Part shown: positions 45,947-54,413 of the stretch, piece by piece
Position numbering within the stretch: position 1 is the first letter of the stretch
Layout: the number at the start of each line of letters is the position of its first letter
NCBI RefSeq assembly: GCF_019139535.1
Contig: NZ_CP077073.1
Span: 1,686,001 to 1,750,000 of the forward strand
Reading direction: 5' to 3'
From: Pseudomonas muyukensis
Lineage (GTDB): Bacteria > Pseudomonadota > Gammaproteobacteria > Pseudomonadales > Pseudomonadaceae
Length of the DNA stretch: 64,000 nt
Notes under the pieces: generated by a model
The model's input: the letters and a program-made list of their open reading frames with translations, nothing else
The model's database searches: none
Told to the model about the DNA's origin: nothing
Position numbers and translations under genes: made by a program

Positions 45947-46408
45947 ATGCGTGCTTTTCTACTGCTGTTTCTACTCTTCCCTGTGCTGGAGCTGTTCGTC
46001 TTCGTCAAGGTCAGCGCCGCCATCGGTTTCTTCCCGGCGTTGCTGCTGATCATCGCCGGTTCCGCCCTGGGTGTGCTGGTGATGCGCGTGGCGGGCCTGG
46101 CCACCGCCCTGCGTGCCCGCGAGAGCCTGCAGCGTGGCGAATTGCCCGCCGAGGACATGTTCCAGGGCCTGATGCTGGCGGTCGGTGGCGGCCTGTTGCT
46201 GCTGCCCGGCTTCATCAGCGACGTGGTTGGCCTGCTGTGCCTGCTGCCGTTCACCCGGCGCCTGGTGGCGGCGAAGATGCGCCGCCGTGCCGAGGAGCAG
46301 GCCCTGCGCCAGCGTGCCTTCCAGGATGACCCGTACCAGGCGCAGCCGCGTGATGGCGGCCATCGCCCCAATGTGATCGAGGGCGAGTACGAGCGTCGTG
46401 ACAAGTAA
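45947..46408 (+). CDS. fxsA: FxsA family membrane protein
   Basis: 153 residues. Two to three membrane helices occupy ~1-45 and ~75-95 (LLLFLLFPVLELFVFVKV; GLMLAVGGGLLLLPGFISD), then a basic and disordered tail. FxsA overproduction in E. coli relieves exclusion of T7 by the F plasmid; its normal role is unclear. It commonly lies just before groES, as here. GAGGAA precedes ATG 45947 (TTG 45944 not used). Confidence 0.9.
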   Translation: MRAFLLLFLLFPVLELFVFVKVSAAIGFFPALLLIIAGSALGVLVMRVAGLATALRARESLQRGELPAEDMFQGLMLAVGGGLLLLPGFISDVVGLLCLLPFTRRLVAAKMRRRAEEQALRQRAFQDDPYQAQPRDGGHRPNVIEGEYERRDK

Positions 46409-46435
46409 CGGCGTCCAGCGCTGTGGCTTGCCTCG

Positions 46436-46459
46436 TCGCGGGGCAAGCCTGCGGCCACG
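46436..46459. repeat. Half REP element
   Basis: TCGCGGGGCAAGCCTGCGGC and following bases: a single arm of the 29438/41718 repeat family between fxsA and groES. Confidence 0.65.
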
Positions 46460-46500
46460 TCGGCCTTGAAAGGCCAGGTGAAAAAAATTACCTATCAAGC

Positions 46501-46528
46501 CTTGTAATCAATTTTGTCGGCCTCATGT
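46501..46528 (+). promoter_or_regulatory. Candidate sigma-32 (RpoH) heat-shock promoter of groESL
   Basis: CTTGTAA (6/7 to CTTGAAA), a 13-bp spacer and CCTCATGT (7/8 to CCCCATNT). Spacing and both boxes fit the E. coli sigma-32 consensus, as expected for groESL in pseudomonads. There is no CIRCE element. A competing CTTGAAA at 46465 has no properly spaced -10. Confidence 0.65.
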
Positions 46529-46549
46529 ATGTGGTCACCGCAAGGTTTC

Positions 46550-46644
46550 TGGTGGCGACACCAGACATGACACAAGTGGTTCGCCCATCGCGGGCCACTC
46601 CCGGCAACGCCGGACCGTATCAACCTGCCGGTGTCGACACCGGC
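46550..46644 (+). other. groESL leader with four consecutive hairpins
   Basis: Stems at 46550-46563 (TGGTG/CACCA), 46576-46598 (GTGG..GCCC/GGGC..CCAC), 46601-46613 (CCGGC/GCCGG) and the 18-bp palindrome GCCGGTGTCGACACCGGC at 46627-46644. The leader from the predicted start is about 140 nt. Confidence 0.6.
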
Positions 46645-46676
46645 CGATGAAAACCACTATTTGGGAGAGATCGACA

Positions 46677-46970
46677 ATGAAGCTTCGTCCTCTGCATGAC
46701 CGCGTCGTTATCCGCCGCAGCGAAGAAGAATCGAAAACCGCTGGCGGTATCGTCCTGCCGGGTTCGGCCGCTGAAAAACCAAACCGCGGCGAAGTCGTCG
46801 CCGTCGGCACCGGTCGCATCCTGGACAACGGCGAAGTGCGCGCGCTGGCCGTGAAAGTGGGTGACAAAGTGGTTTTCGGCCCTTACTCGGGCAGCAACAC
46901 CGTGAAAGTCGATGGCGAAGACCTGCTGGTCATGGCCGAGAACGAAATCCTCGCCGTCATCGAAGGCTGA
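46677..46970 (+). CDS. groES: Co-chaperonin GroES
   Basis: 97 residues. GroES caps the GroEL chamber. [18 protein letters not shown] start, the mobile loop with GGIVLPGSA (~23-31), and [16 protein letters not shown] at the end are all canonical. GGGAGAG precedes ATG 46677; an in-frame ATG at 46647 lies upstream and is not used. 49 bp separate it from groEL in one operon. Confidence 0.98.
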   Translation: MKLRPLHDRVVIRRSEEESKTAGGIVLPGSAAEKPNRGEVVAVGTGRILDNGEVRALAVKVGDKVVFGPYSGSNTVKVDGEDLLVMAENEILAVIEG

Positions 46971-47013
46971 TTTCCCCGACTTCCCGTTACTCCAAAGATT
47001 TTTCAAGGATTAA

Positions 47014-48663
<1,650 letters not shown>

Positions 48664-48679
48664 GCCTGCCTGTACCCTG

Positions 48680-48713
48680 AAAAAGCCCCGGCTCGCGAGA
48701 GCCGGGGCTTTTT
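48680..48713 (+). terminator. Strong intrinsic terminator of groESL
   Basis: AAAAAGCCCCGGCTC-GCGA-GAGCCGGGGCTTTTT, a 15-bp perfect stem with tetraloop and flanking A/T runs, usable in both directions. Confidence 0.95.
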
Positions 48714-48763
48714 CGTTTATAGCATCGCGCAACGGGTTGGCGTTGCCGCTAAACGCCATAGCG

Positions 48764-48784
48764 TAGGAGCCAGCCTTGCTGGCG
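48764..48784. repeat. Half REP-like element
   Basis: TAGGAGCCAGCCTTGCTGGC plus one base, a diverged single arm of the intergenic repeat type also seen at 58728-58818. Confidence 0.55.
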
Positions 48785-48817
48785 CAGCAGGCAATCCAAT
48801 AATCGCACAGGCATCCG

Positions 48818-49546
48818 CTACACAACGCTGCCTTGAGGTACAGGGGCGTCTTGTCTTGCCCGGCGATACAGCACCAGGTAATACGACCCCAGGCCGATCA
48901 ACCAGCAGAACACTGCCGTCCACACGTTGTGCGACAAGAAGTGCGCCCCTTGCATCATCCGTCCCAACGACAACACTGAACCTGCGACAAACGCCAGCAA
49001 CAACGCTGCCCGCGCCAGCCTCGGCCTGCGGTCGCGCAGCGCGAAGAACAGCGCGAACAGGCAGAACCCGGTCGTCGCATGGCCACCCGGCCAGCACAGC
49101 CCCGGTTTGTCGGTAGGCGGCCGTGGTTCGAGCAGCTTGCTATAGGTTTCCTTGCCGCCGAACTGAGTCAGGCTCCACGGGCATTGCACCTGGGTCAGTT
49201 GCTTGAGCGGAGTGACGAAAGCGGTGGACAGCGCCAGGGCCAGCACCAGACAGCCCAGCTCGCGGCGCCAGCTGAACAACCGTGACCACAGAAAACTCAA
49301 GGCAAGGGCGCCGATGCTCAGCACGCCGAGCAGGATCACGCCTTGCTTGACCCGGTCATGCAGGATGGTTTCCAGCAGGTAGCTGTGGCGGCCGATGAAC
49401 TGGCCGGCCTGCGGGTCGTAGAACAGCGCGGCCAGGTCCATGTCCAGCGAGGTCCATTCCAGCAGGACCAGCGCCACGACGGTAAGCAAAGGGATGCCCA
49501 GGTACAGCCACGGATTGATCGGGCGGGGGCGGACAGATGCCTGCAT
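48818..49546 (-). CDS. PAP2-family membrane phosphatase
   Basis: 242 residues with about six membrane helices. PAP2 signatures in order: a Lys/Arg-Pro block (KLLEPRPPTDK), CWPGGHATTG (PGGH in place of the usual PSGH) and GRMMQGAHFLSH (R-x5-H). Such enzymes dephosphorylate lipids such as undecaprenyl pyrophosphate or lipid A. ATG 49546 follows GGAG; the longer open frame is discarded. It is divergent from colR, and a ColR-type box lies on its side of the intergenic region, suggesting ColR control and an envelope role. Confidence 0.85.
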   Translation of the reverse strand: MQASVRPRPINPWLYLGIPLLTVVALVLLEWTSLDMDLAALFYDPQAGQFIGRHSYLLETILHDRVKQGVILLGVLSIGALALSFLWSRLFSWRRELGCLVLALALSTAFVTPLKQLTQVQCPWSLTQFGGKETYSKLLEPRPPTDKPGLCWPGGHATTGFCLFALFFALRDRRPRLARAALLLAFVAGSVLSLGRMMQGAHFLSHNVWTAVFCWLIGLGSYYLVLYRRARQDAPVPQGSVV

Positions 49547-49628
49547 GGTGACTCCAGCGGGTGAGGGGAGGGTGTGAAAATGACCGGGCATTGTCGTGCG
49601 CCCGCTATCCTGAGTCCGTGAAGGATCA

Positions 49629-49644
49629 GTGAAAAATCTGTCAA
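49629..49644 (-). promoter_or_regulatory. Candidate ColR-binding site upstream of the PAP2 gene
   Basis: Read on the minus strand: TTGACAGATTTTTCAC. As I recall, the ColR consensus is (T/C)(T/C)NA(C/G)NN(T/C)TTTTTCAC; this fits at all but one position. It lies 83-98 bp upstream of the PAP2 start and ~94 bp upstream of colR. Confidence 0.6.
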
Positions 49645-49737
49645 GTTCGCTGAATTCGCCGCAGGGCTGGCACCTCGCGGGCGATGGCCGTAAGCTGCGC
49701 CTGCCGCGCCCTGCGAAGCGCCGCACAGGAGACCCCG

Positions 49738-50421
49738 ATGCGCATTCTTTTGGTTGAAGACAACCGCGATATCCTCGCCAACCTGGCCGACTATCTCGGC
49801 ATGAAGGGCTATACCGTCGATTGTGCCCAGGATGGCCTGTCCGGCCTGCACCTGGCCGCTACCGAGCACTACGACCTGATCGTGCTCGACATCATGCTGC
49901 CGGGCATCGATGGCTACACGCTGTGCAAGCGCCTGCGCGAGGACGCCCGTCGCGATACCCCAGTGATCATGCTCACCGCCCGCGACCAACTGGATGACCG
50001 TCTGCAGGGCTTCCGTTCCGGGGCTGACGACTACCTGCTCAAGCCATTCGCGCTCTCGGAGCTGGCCGCGCGCATCGAAGCGGTGCTGCGCCGGGCCCAG
50101 GGCGGCGGGCGGCGCACGCTGCAGGTCGCCGACCTGAGCTACGACCTCGATACCCTGGAAGTCACCCGCCAGGGCCGTCTGCTCAAGCTCAACCCGGTCG
50201 GCCTCAAGCTGCTTGCCGTGCTGATGCAGAAAAGCCCCCATGTGCTGCGCCGCGAAGTGTTGGAAGAGGCCCTGTGGGGCGACGACTGCCCGGACAGCGA
50301 CAGCCTGCGCAGCCATGTGCACCAGTTGCGCCAGGTGATCGACAAGCCGTTCGAAAAGCCCCTGCTGCATACCGTCCATGGCGTCGGCTATCGCCTCGCC
50401 GAGGGCCGCGATGGAGTTTAG
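49738..50421 (+). CDS. colR: Response regulator ColR
   Basis: 227 residues, OmpR/PhoB type. Receiver: acidic pocket ED (8-9), phospho-acceptor Asp51 in LIVLDIMLPG and KPF near 101-103. Winged-helix DNA-binding C-terminal domain from ~125, ending in TVHGVGYRLAEG. ColR governs membrane integrity, LPS modification genes and metal tolerance in pseudomonads. ATG 49738 follows AGGAG. colS starts 11 bp before its end. Confidence 0.93.
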   Translation: MRILLVEDNRDILANLADYLGMKGYTVDCAQDGLSGLHLAATEHYDLIVLDIMLPGIDGYTLCKRLREDARRDTPVIMLTARDQLDDRLQGFRSGADDYLLKPFALSELAARIEAVLRRAQGGGRRTLQVADLSYDLDTLEVTRQGRLLKLNPVGLKLLAVLMQKSPHVLRREVLEEALWGDDCPDSDSLRSHVHQLRQVIDKPFEKPLLHTVHGVGYRLAEGRDGV

Positions 50422-51739
50422 ACAGAGCCTTGCCCAGCGCATCATCATCGCCTTTGCGCTGATGAGCGCGCTGGTCGCCGGGGCCTTCGCCTTTGGCATC
50501 GTCGCCACGGTGCATCTGGTCGAGGAGCGCCTGATTTCGTCGGTACTGGGCGGTGACCTGCAGCGCCTGCTGCGCATGGACAGCGTCAGCGACTGGAGCC
50601 ACCGGCCGCGTCCCGACCAGCTGTTCTACTTCAGTGGCGGGCGCGACGATTTCGAACTGCCCAAGGACCTGCGCCACCTGGACGTCGGCTTTCATGAGGT
50701 GTTCCGCGACCAGCTGTCGTACCACGCCATGGTCGAGATCGTCGATGGCCGGCGCTATGTGCTGTTGCAGGACCAGAGCGACTTCGAGGAGCGTGAGCGG
50801 GTGCTGTTCGCCGTGGTGGTGGTGGGCTTCGTGCTCAGCCTGGCACTGGCGGTGATCCTTGGATGGTTGCTGGCGCGGCGGGTCATGGCGCCGGTGATTC
50901 GCCTGGCGCGCCAAGTGCGCCATCGCGACCAGTTGCTGGGCCTGGCGCCGCCGCTGGCGCCGGACTACGCCGCGGACGAGGTTGGCCAACTGGCGGTGGC
51001 CTTCGACGATACCCTGGGGCGCCTGCGAGATGCCCTGACCCGCGAGCGCCTGTTCACCAGCGACGTCAGCCACGAGCTGCGCACGCCCTTGATGGTGCTG
51101 GCCACCTCGTGCGAGCTGCTGATGGAAAACCCCAACCTCGAGCGCCGCGCGCGTAGCCAGGTCGAGCGGATTGCCCGGGCGACCGAGGAGATGCGCGAAC
51201 TGGTCAAGACTTTCCTGATGCTGGCACGGGCCCAGCGCGACGAGGGCGCGGTGGCCTCACGGGCGACCCTGCGCGAGGTGGGCGACGATTTGATCGGCGT
51301 GTGGCGCGACACCATCGAACAGAAGGGCCTGGTGCTGCACTACGACGGTCGGGCGGATGCCAGCCCGGTGCTGTACAACGCCACCTTCCTGCAATCGGTG
51401 ATGGGCAACCTGCTGCGCAACGCCGCCCACTACACCGACGGTGGTTACATCCGCCTGAGCCTGGAGGCCAATGGTTTCAGTGTCGAGGACAGCGGCGTGG
51501 GCATTCCCGAGGAACAGCGCGAGGCCATGTTCCGGCCCTTCGTGCGCGGTGACGAGCGCCGTGGCGAAGGCCTGGGCCTGGGCCTGTCGCTGGTGCAGCG
51601 GATCTGCGACGACCAGGGCTGGCGAGTGACCCTCACCGCGACGCTGCCCCATGGTTGCCGTTTCCAGGTAGACCTGAGCCAAGGCAAGCCGGTGGTGCAG
51701 GACAGCGAAGGGCGTGACGGCATCTTGGATCCGGATTAA
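50411..51739 (+). CDS. colS: Sensor histidine kinase ColS
   Basis: 442 residues. Two membrane helices (~12-32 and ~135-160) flank a periplasmic sensor domain. It carries the features reported for P. putida ColS metal sensing: His35, Glu38, His105 and the ExxE motif at Glu126-Glu129 (FEERER). That motif senses excess iron/zinc in P. putida. HAMP, H box VSHELRTPL (His ~221), N box and GEGLGLGLSLVQ complete the kinase. Confidence 0.93.
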   Translation: MEFRQSLAQRIIIAFALMSALVAGAFAFGIVATVHLVEERLISSVLGGDLQRLLRMDSVSDWSHRPRPDQLFYFSGGRDDFELPKDLRHLDVGFHEVFRDQLSYHAMVEIVDGRRYVLLQDQSDFEERERVLFAVVVVGFVLSLALAVILGWLLARRVMAPVIRLARQVRHRDQLLGLAPPLAPDYAADEVGQLAVAFDDTLGRLRDALTRERLFTSDVSHELRTPLMVLATSCELLMENPNLERRARSQVERIARATEEMRELVKTFLMLARAQRDEGAVASRATLREVGDDLIGVWRDTIEQKGLVLHYDGRADASPVLYNATFLQSVMGNLLRNAAHYTDGGYIRLSLEANGFSVEDSGVGIPEEQREAMFRPFVRGDERRGEGLGLGLSLVQRICDDQGWRVTLTATLPHGCRFQVDLSQGKPVVQDSEGRDGILDPD

Positions 51740-51764
51740 CGTTCGGTAACATCTGCGGCTTGTT

Positions 51765-51780
51765 CTGACAGATTTTTCAC
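51765..51780 (+). promoter_or_regulatory. Candidate ColR-binding site upstream of the warA-like gene
   Basis: CTGACAGATTTTTCAC, sharing 14 consecutive bases (TGACAGATTTTTCAC minus its first base shift) with the site at 49629-49644. It lies 68 bp upstream of the methyltransferase ATG and 25 bp after colS. Confidence 0.6.
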
Positions 51781-51847
51781 ATCGACATGACCTGGCACCA
51801 ACGCTTGCCTGCCTAAGGTGGGGCGCACTGGAGTCAGGAGATGTTCA

Positions 51848-52528
51848 ATGCGTAGCCCCATCAAACTTGCGTTCTCGGAGAAATACGACCGGGACCATGC
51901 CCGTGAGTACTTCCTCAAGCACCAGGATGGCCTGGCCCGTCGCCTTTCCCACCAGCGCGACGAACAGCTGGCCCGGCGGGCCCTGGCGCTTGTCGGTGAA
52001 CCGGGCCTGGTGCTCGACCTACCCTGTGGTGCCGGGCGTTTCTGGCCGATGCTGGCGGAAAAGCCCAACCGGGTGATCATTGGCGCGGACAATTCTGCCG
52101 CGATGATCGAGACAGCCTGTGCGGCACAACCGCCAGAGGTGGTGGCGCGGGTACGCCCTTTGCAGACTTCTGCCTTCGCGATTGATCTGCCGGATAACGC
52201 AGTCGACAGCATTTTTTGTATGCGGTTGTTCCATCACATTGGTGACCCCGCCCATCGAAGAAAAATTCTTTCAGAATTTCAAAGGGTTAGCCGTGACAGT
52301 GTAATTCTGTCACTGTGGGTGGATGGTAATTTCAAGGCTTGGCGACGTCGCAAGCTGGAGGTTCGCCGTGGTGCCCAGGCAGCGCAGGACAGCTACCAGA
52401 ACCGGTTTGTGTTACCAGCGGCTACAGTTGAAGAAGAATTTTCCTCTGCTGGCTTCAGGATTCAGGAACGTCTCGACTTCCTGCCGTTCTATGCCATGTG
52501 GCGAGTGTATGTATTGCGCAAGGGGTAG
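51848..52528 (+). CDS. SAM-dependent methyltransferase, WarA-like
   Basis: 226 residues, class I Rossmann methyltransferase: LVLDLPCGAGRFWPML is motif I (SAM loop), GADNSAAM motif II and DSIFCMRLFHHIGDP motif IV. In the P. aeruginosa/P. putida ColRS region the equivalent gene (warA) acts in LPS modification together with a kinase-like gene. Assignment is by order and family, so no symbol is given. ATG 51848 follows CAGGAG. The next gene starts 6 bp later. Confidence 0.82.
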   Translation: MRSPIKLAFSEKYDRDHAREYFLKHQDGLARRLSHQRDEQLARRALALVGEPGLVLDLPCGAGRFWPMLAEKPNRVIIGADNSAAMIETACAAQPPEVVARVRPLQTSAFAIDLPDNAVDSIFCMRLFHHIGDPAHRRKILSEFQRVSRDSVILSLWVDGNFKAWRRRKLEVRRGAQAAQDSYQNRFVLPAATVEEEFSSAGFRIQERLDFLPFYAMWRVYVLRKG

Positions 52529-52534
52529 AGATTG

Positions 52535-53236
52535 ATGGCGGTAGCCCAGAAAGAATCCAGGCAGTTCGAGTATTACTGGCAGCAGCAGGGGGAGTGGGTC
52601 GAGGAGCCTAACCAGCGCCGCGGTGGCGAGAGTGGTGTGCAGCGCCTGAGCGATGAGCGCGGCCACATGTTGTATGCCAAGCGTCAGGTCGGGCATATCT
52701 ATCGCAGCCTGCTGCACCCGTTCGGCCGCCCCACGGTGTTGCGCGAACTCGATGCATTGAACAGTTTCGAGCAGTTGGGCGTGCGTGTGCCGCGCATCGT
52801 CTACGCCGGTGCCGAGCGCGATGCCGATCATCAATGGCGCGCATTGCTGGTGAGCGAGGCGCTCGAGGGTTTCGTCGACCTTGATACCTGGCATGCCGAG
52901 GGCGCCCATGATCGATATCCGCAGGCGGTTCACGAGCGCATGCTCAAGGACCTGGCGGACAACCTGGCGCGTATGCACCTGGGCCATTGGCAGCATGGCT
53001 GCCTGTATGGCAAGCATGTGTTCGTCAAGGTGACGGGCGAGGGGGAGCTGGCGCGGGTCGAGGTGGCGTTGCTCGATCTGGAGAAATGTCGGCGGCGGAT
53101 CAGTTGCCAGCGCGCGGCGTATAACGATTTGCGCCAACTGCGCCGCCATTCGTCGTTCAATGACGCGCAGTGGCAGACGTTGCTCTATTTTTACCAGATG
53201 GCGTTTGGCAGCGCTGTCAAAGGGTTAGAGCAATGA
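52535..53236 (+). CDS. Lipopolysaccharide-kinase/InaA-like protein (WapQ-like)
   Basis: 233 residues. Kinase-like fold of the Kdo/WaaP/InaA group: a Lys in YAKRQVGHIYRS, VSEALEGFVDLDTW as hinge, and the catalytic loop region LARMHLGHWQHGCLYGKHVFVK, then the metal site LLDLEKCRRR (DxE in place of DFG). LPS core heptose phosphorylation is plausible. ATG 52535 (TTG 52532 rejected). The stop overlaps the next ATG (ATGA). Confidence 0.8.
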   Translation: MAVAQKESRQFEYYWQQQGEWVEEPNQRRGGESGVQRLSDERGHMLYAKRQVGHIYRSLLHPFGRPTVLRELDALNSFEQLGVRVPRIVYAGAERDADHQWRALLVSEALEGFVDLDTWHAEGAHDRYPQAVHERMLKDLADNLARMHLGHWQHGCLYGKHVFVKVTGEGELARVEVALLDLEKCRRRISCQRAAYNDLRQLRRHSSFNDAQWQTLLYFYQMAFGSAVKGLEQ

Positions 53237-53463
53237 AACTAGAAATCGCTCGAGCTTTGTTCCTGGTGGCGGCGTTGGCGGTGACCACCGCAGCGGCGGC
53301 GGCCTGGGAGCAGCCTCGGCCGACGGTGTTCAGCAAGGCCGAGGTCGGTGGGTTGTGCCCGCTGCCGCGGGTGGCCAAGGCTGACCAGGCGCGGGCGCAG
53401 CCGGATCACGATTTGTTGTTGTTTCTGTTTGGGATGAGGCAGGGGTTGCGGCCGTTTGGCTAA
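53233..53463 (+). CDS. Small exported protein of unknown function
   Basis: 76 residues. The N-terminal signal peptide MKLEIARALFLVAALAVTTAAAAA has a likely signal-peptidase I site after the Ala run. The mature part is ~50 residues with one Cys (GGLCPLPRV) and ends FGMRQGLRPFG. I do not recognise a family. Its ATG overlaps the kinase-like gene stop (ATGA) and a terminator follows, so it belongs to the colRS-linked operon and may act in the periplasm or envelope. Confidence 0.7.
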   Translation: MKLEIARALFLVAALAVTTAAAAAWEQPRPTVFSKAEVGGLCPLPRVAKADQARAQPDHDLLLFLFGMRQGLRPFG

Positions 53464-53474
53464 ATGCTGGCTGG

Positions 53475-53506
53475 CGCCAGGGGCTTCAGGAAGTGCCTGG
53501 CGTTTT
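53475..53506 (+). terminator. Terminator of the warA-wapQ-like operon
   Basis: CGCCAGG ... CCTGGCG (7-bp stem, 14-nt loop) followed by TTTT, 11 bp after the small exported protein gene. Confidence 0.75.
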
Positions 53507-53526
53507 GGTTTTGGCGATCATGTTTT

Positions 53527-53574
<48 letters not shown>

Positions 53575-53611
53575 TTGGTGGTTGTATGCGCATTCATTTG
53601 TGATGTCGACG

Positions 53612-53865
53612 CATAGTCACCTTTCCGCCCTTACGGCGGGTAACTTTTTGAAGGATCAAAAAGTCACCAAAAAATCCTCGCTCCATTCATCCGGCCCCTG
53701 CGCTTCGCTCCGGGGTTCCCTCACTCCGGCCTTGCTCCCGGGAGGACCGCGCTGTAGGGCCCATCCTGGGCCCCAGCGCTTGACGGGCATCCATGCCCGT
53801 CACCTCCCTACGCAAGGCCTGCGTTCGGCCTCCTGAAGTCGCGAAGTTACGGGCGGCGCCTGCAC
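53612..53865 (+). repeat. Intergenic repeat element, copy 1
   Basis: GC-rich non-coding element that recurs inverted at 54040-54290. Shared blocks include CGCCCTTACGGCG, CTCGCTCCATTCATCCGGCC, CGCTTCGCTCCGGGG, CCGCGCTGTA, CCCATCCTGGG and GGCCTCCTGAAGTCGC. By eye the identity is roughly three quarters. Short ORFs on it look spurious. The biological identity is unknown; I recall similar repeats between Pseudomonas genes but cannot name the family. Confidence 0.7.
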
Positions 53866-53960
53866 TGGCGCAGCTAGTCGCTAGTTGAATCAGTGGGAAC
53901 TCCGGATCGCATTGCGGGCGTCGGAACAAACAACACACTTCCAACTAACAAACCAAAAAC

Positions 53961-54026
53961 ATCTGCTCTTGATCTGCTCTTGATCTGCTCTTGATCTGCT
54001 CTTGATCTGCTCTTGATCTGCTCTTG
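53961..54026. repeat. 11-bp tandem repeat ATCTGCTCTTG, 6 copies
   Basis: Six exact head-to-tail copies lying between the two inverted element copies. Not a CRISPR: the units are 11 bp with no spacers. Confidence 0.95.
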
Positions 54027-54039
54027 ATTTTGCTTCTAA

Positions 54040-54290
54040 GCGCGCGATAGTCCAGGCGCCGCCAATTGCGACTTCAGGAGGCCGAGTGGAGTTCTTGCGT
54101 AGTGGGGCGACGGCCATGGATGGCCGTCGAGCGCTGCGCCCCAGGATGGGGCGTACAGCGCGGTACCCACGGGAGCAAGAACGGAGCGAGGGGACCCCGG
54201 AGCGAAGCGTAGGGGCCGGATGAATGGAGCGAGCGGTTTTTGCCTACTTTTGCCCGCGTGCAAAGTAGGTCGCCGTAAGGGCGAAAAGGT
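54040..54290 (-). repeat. Intergenic repeat element, copy 2 (inverted)
   Basis: The reverse complement of this stretch aligns with 53612-53865 over its whole length, in the same block order. The two copies form a ~250-bp imperfect inverted repeat around a ~175-bp centre with the 11-bp array. Confidence 0.7.
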
Positions 54291-54345
54291 GCCTAAATGT
54301 CGGCATCATCTACGAATGCGCATAAAAAAATCAAAACAATCCCTA

Positions 54346-54412
<67 letters not shown>

Positions 54413-54413
54413 A

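Noticed and set aside
46465..46498. Alternative sigma-32 promoter starting at CTTGAAA (46465)
   Set aside because: The nearest -10-like sequence lies 19 bp away and matches poorly; the pair at 46501-46528 fits better.
46423..46650. 75-codon ORF between fxsA and groES
   Set aside because: It covers the heat-shock promoter and leader hairpins, has no ribosome site and no recognisable features.
53961..54026. Possible CRISPR array
   Set aside because: Units are 11 bp, contiguous and without spacers; no cas genes in the window.
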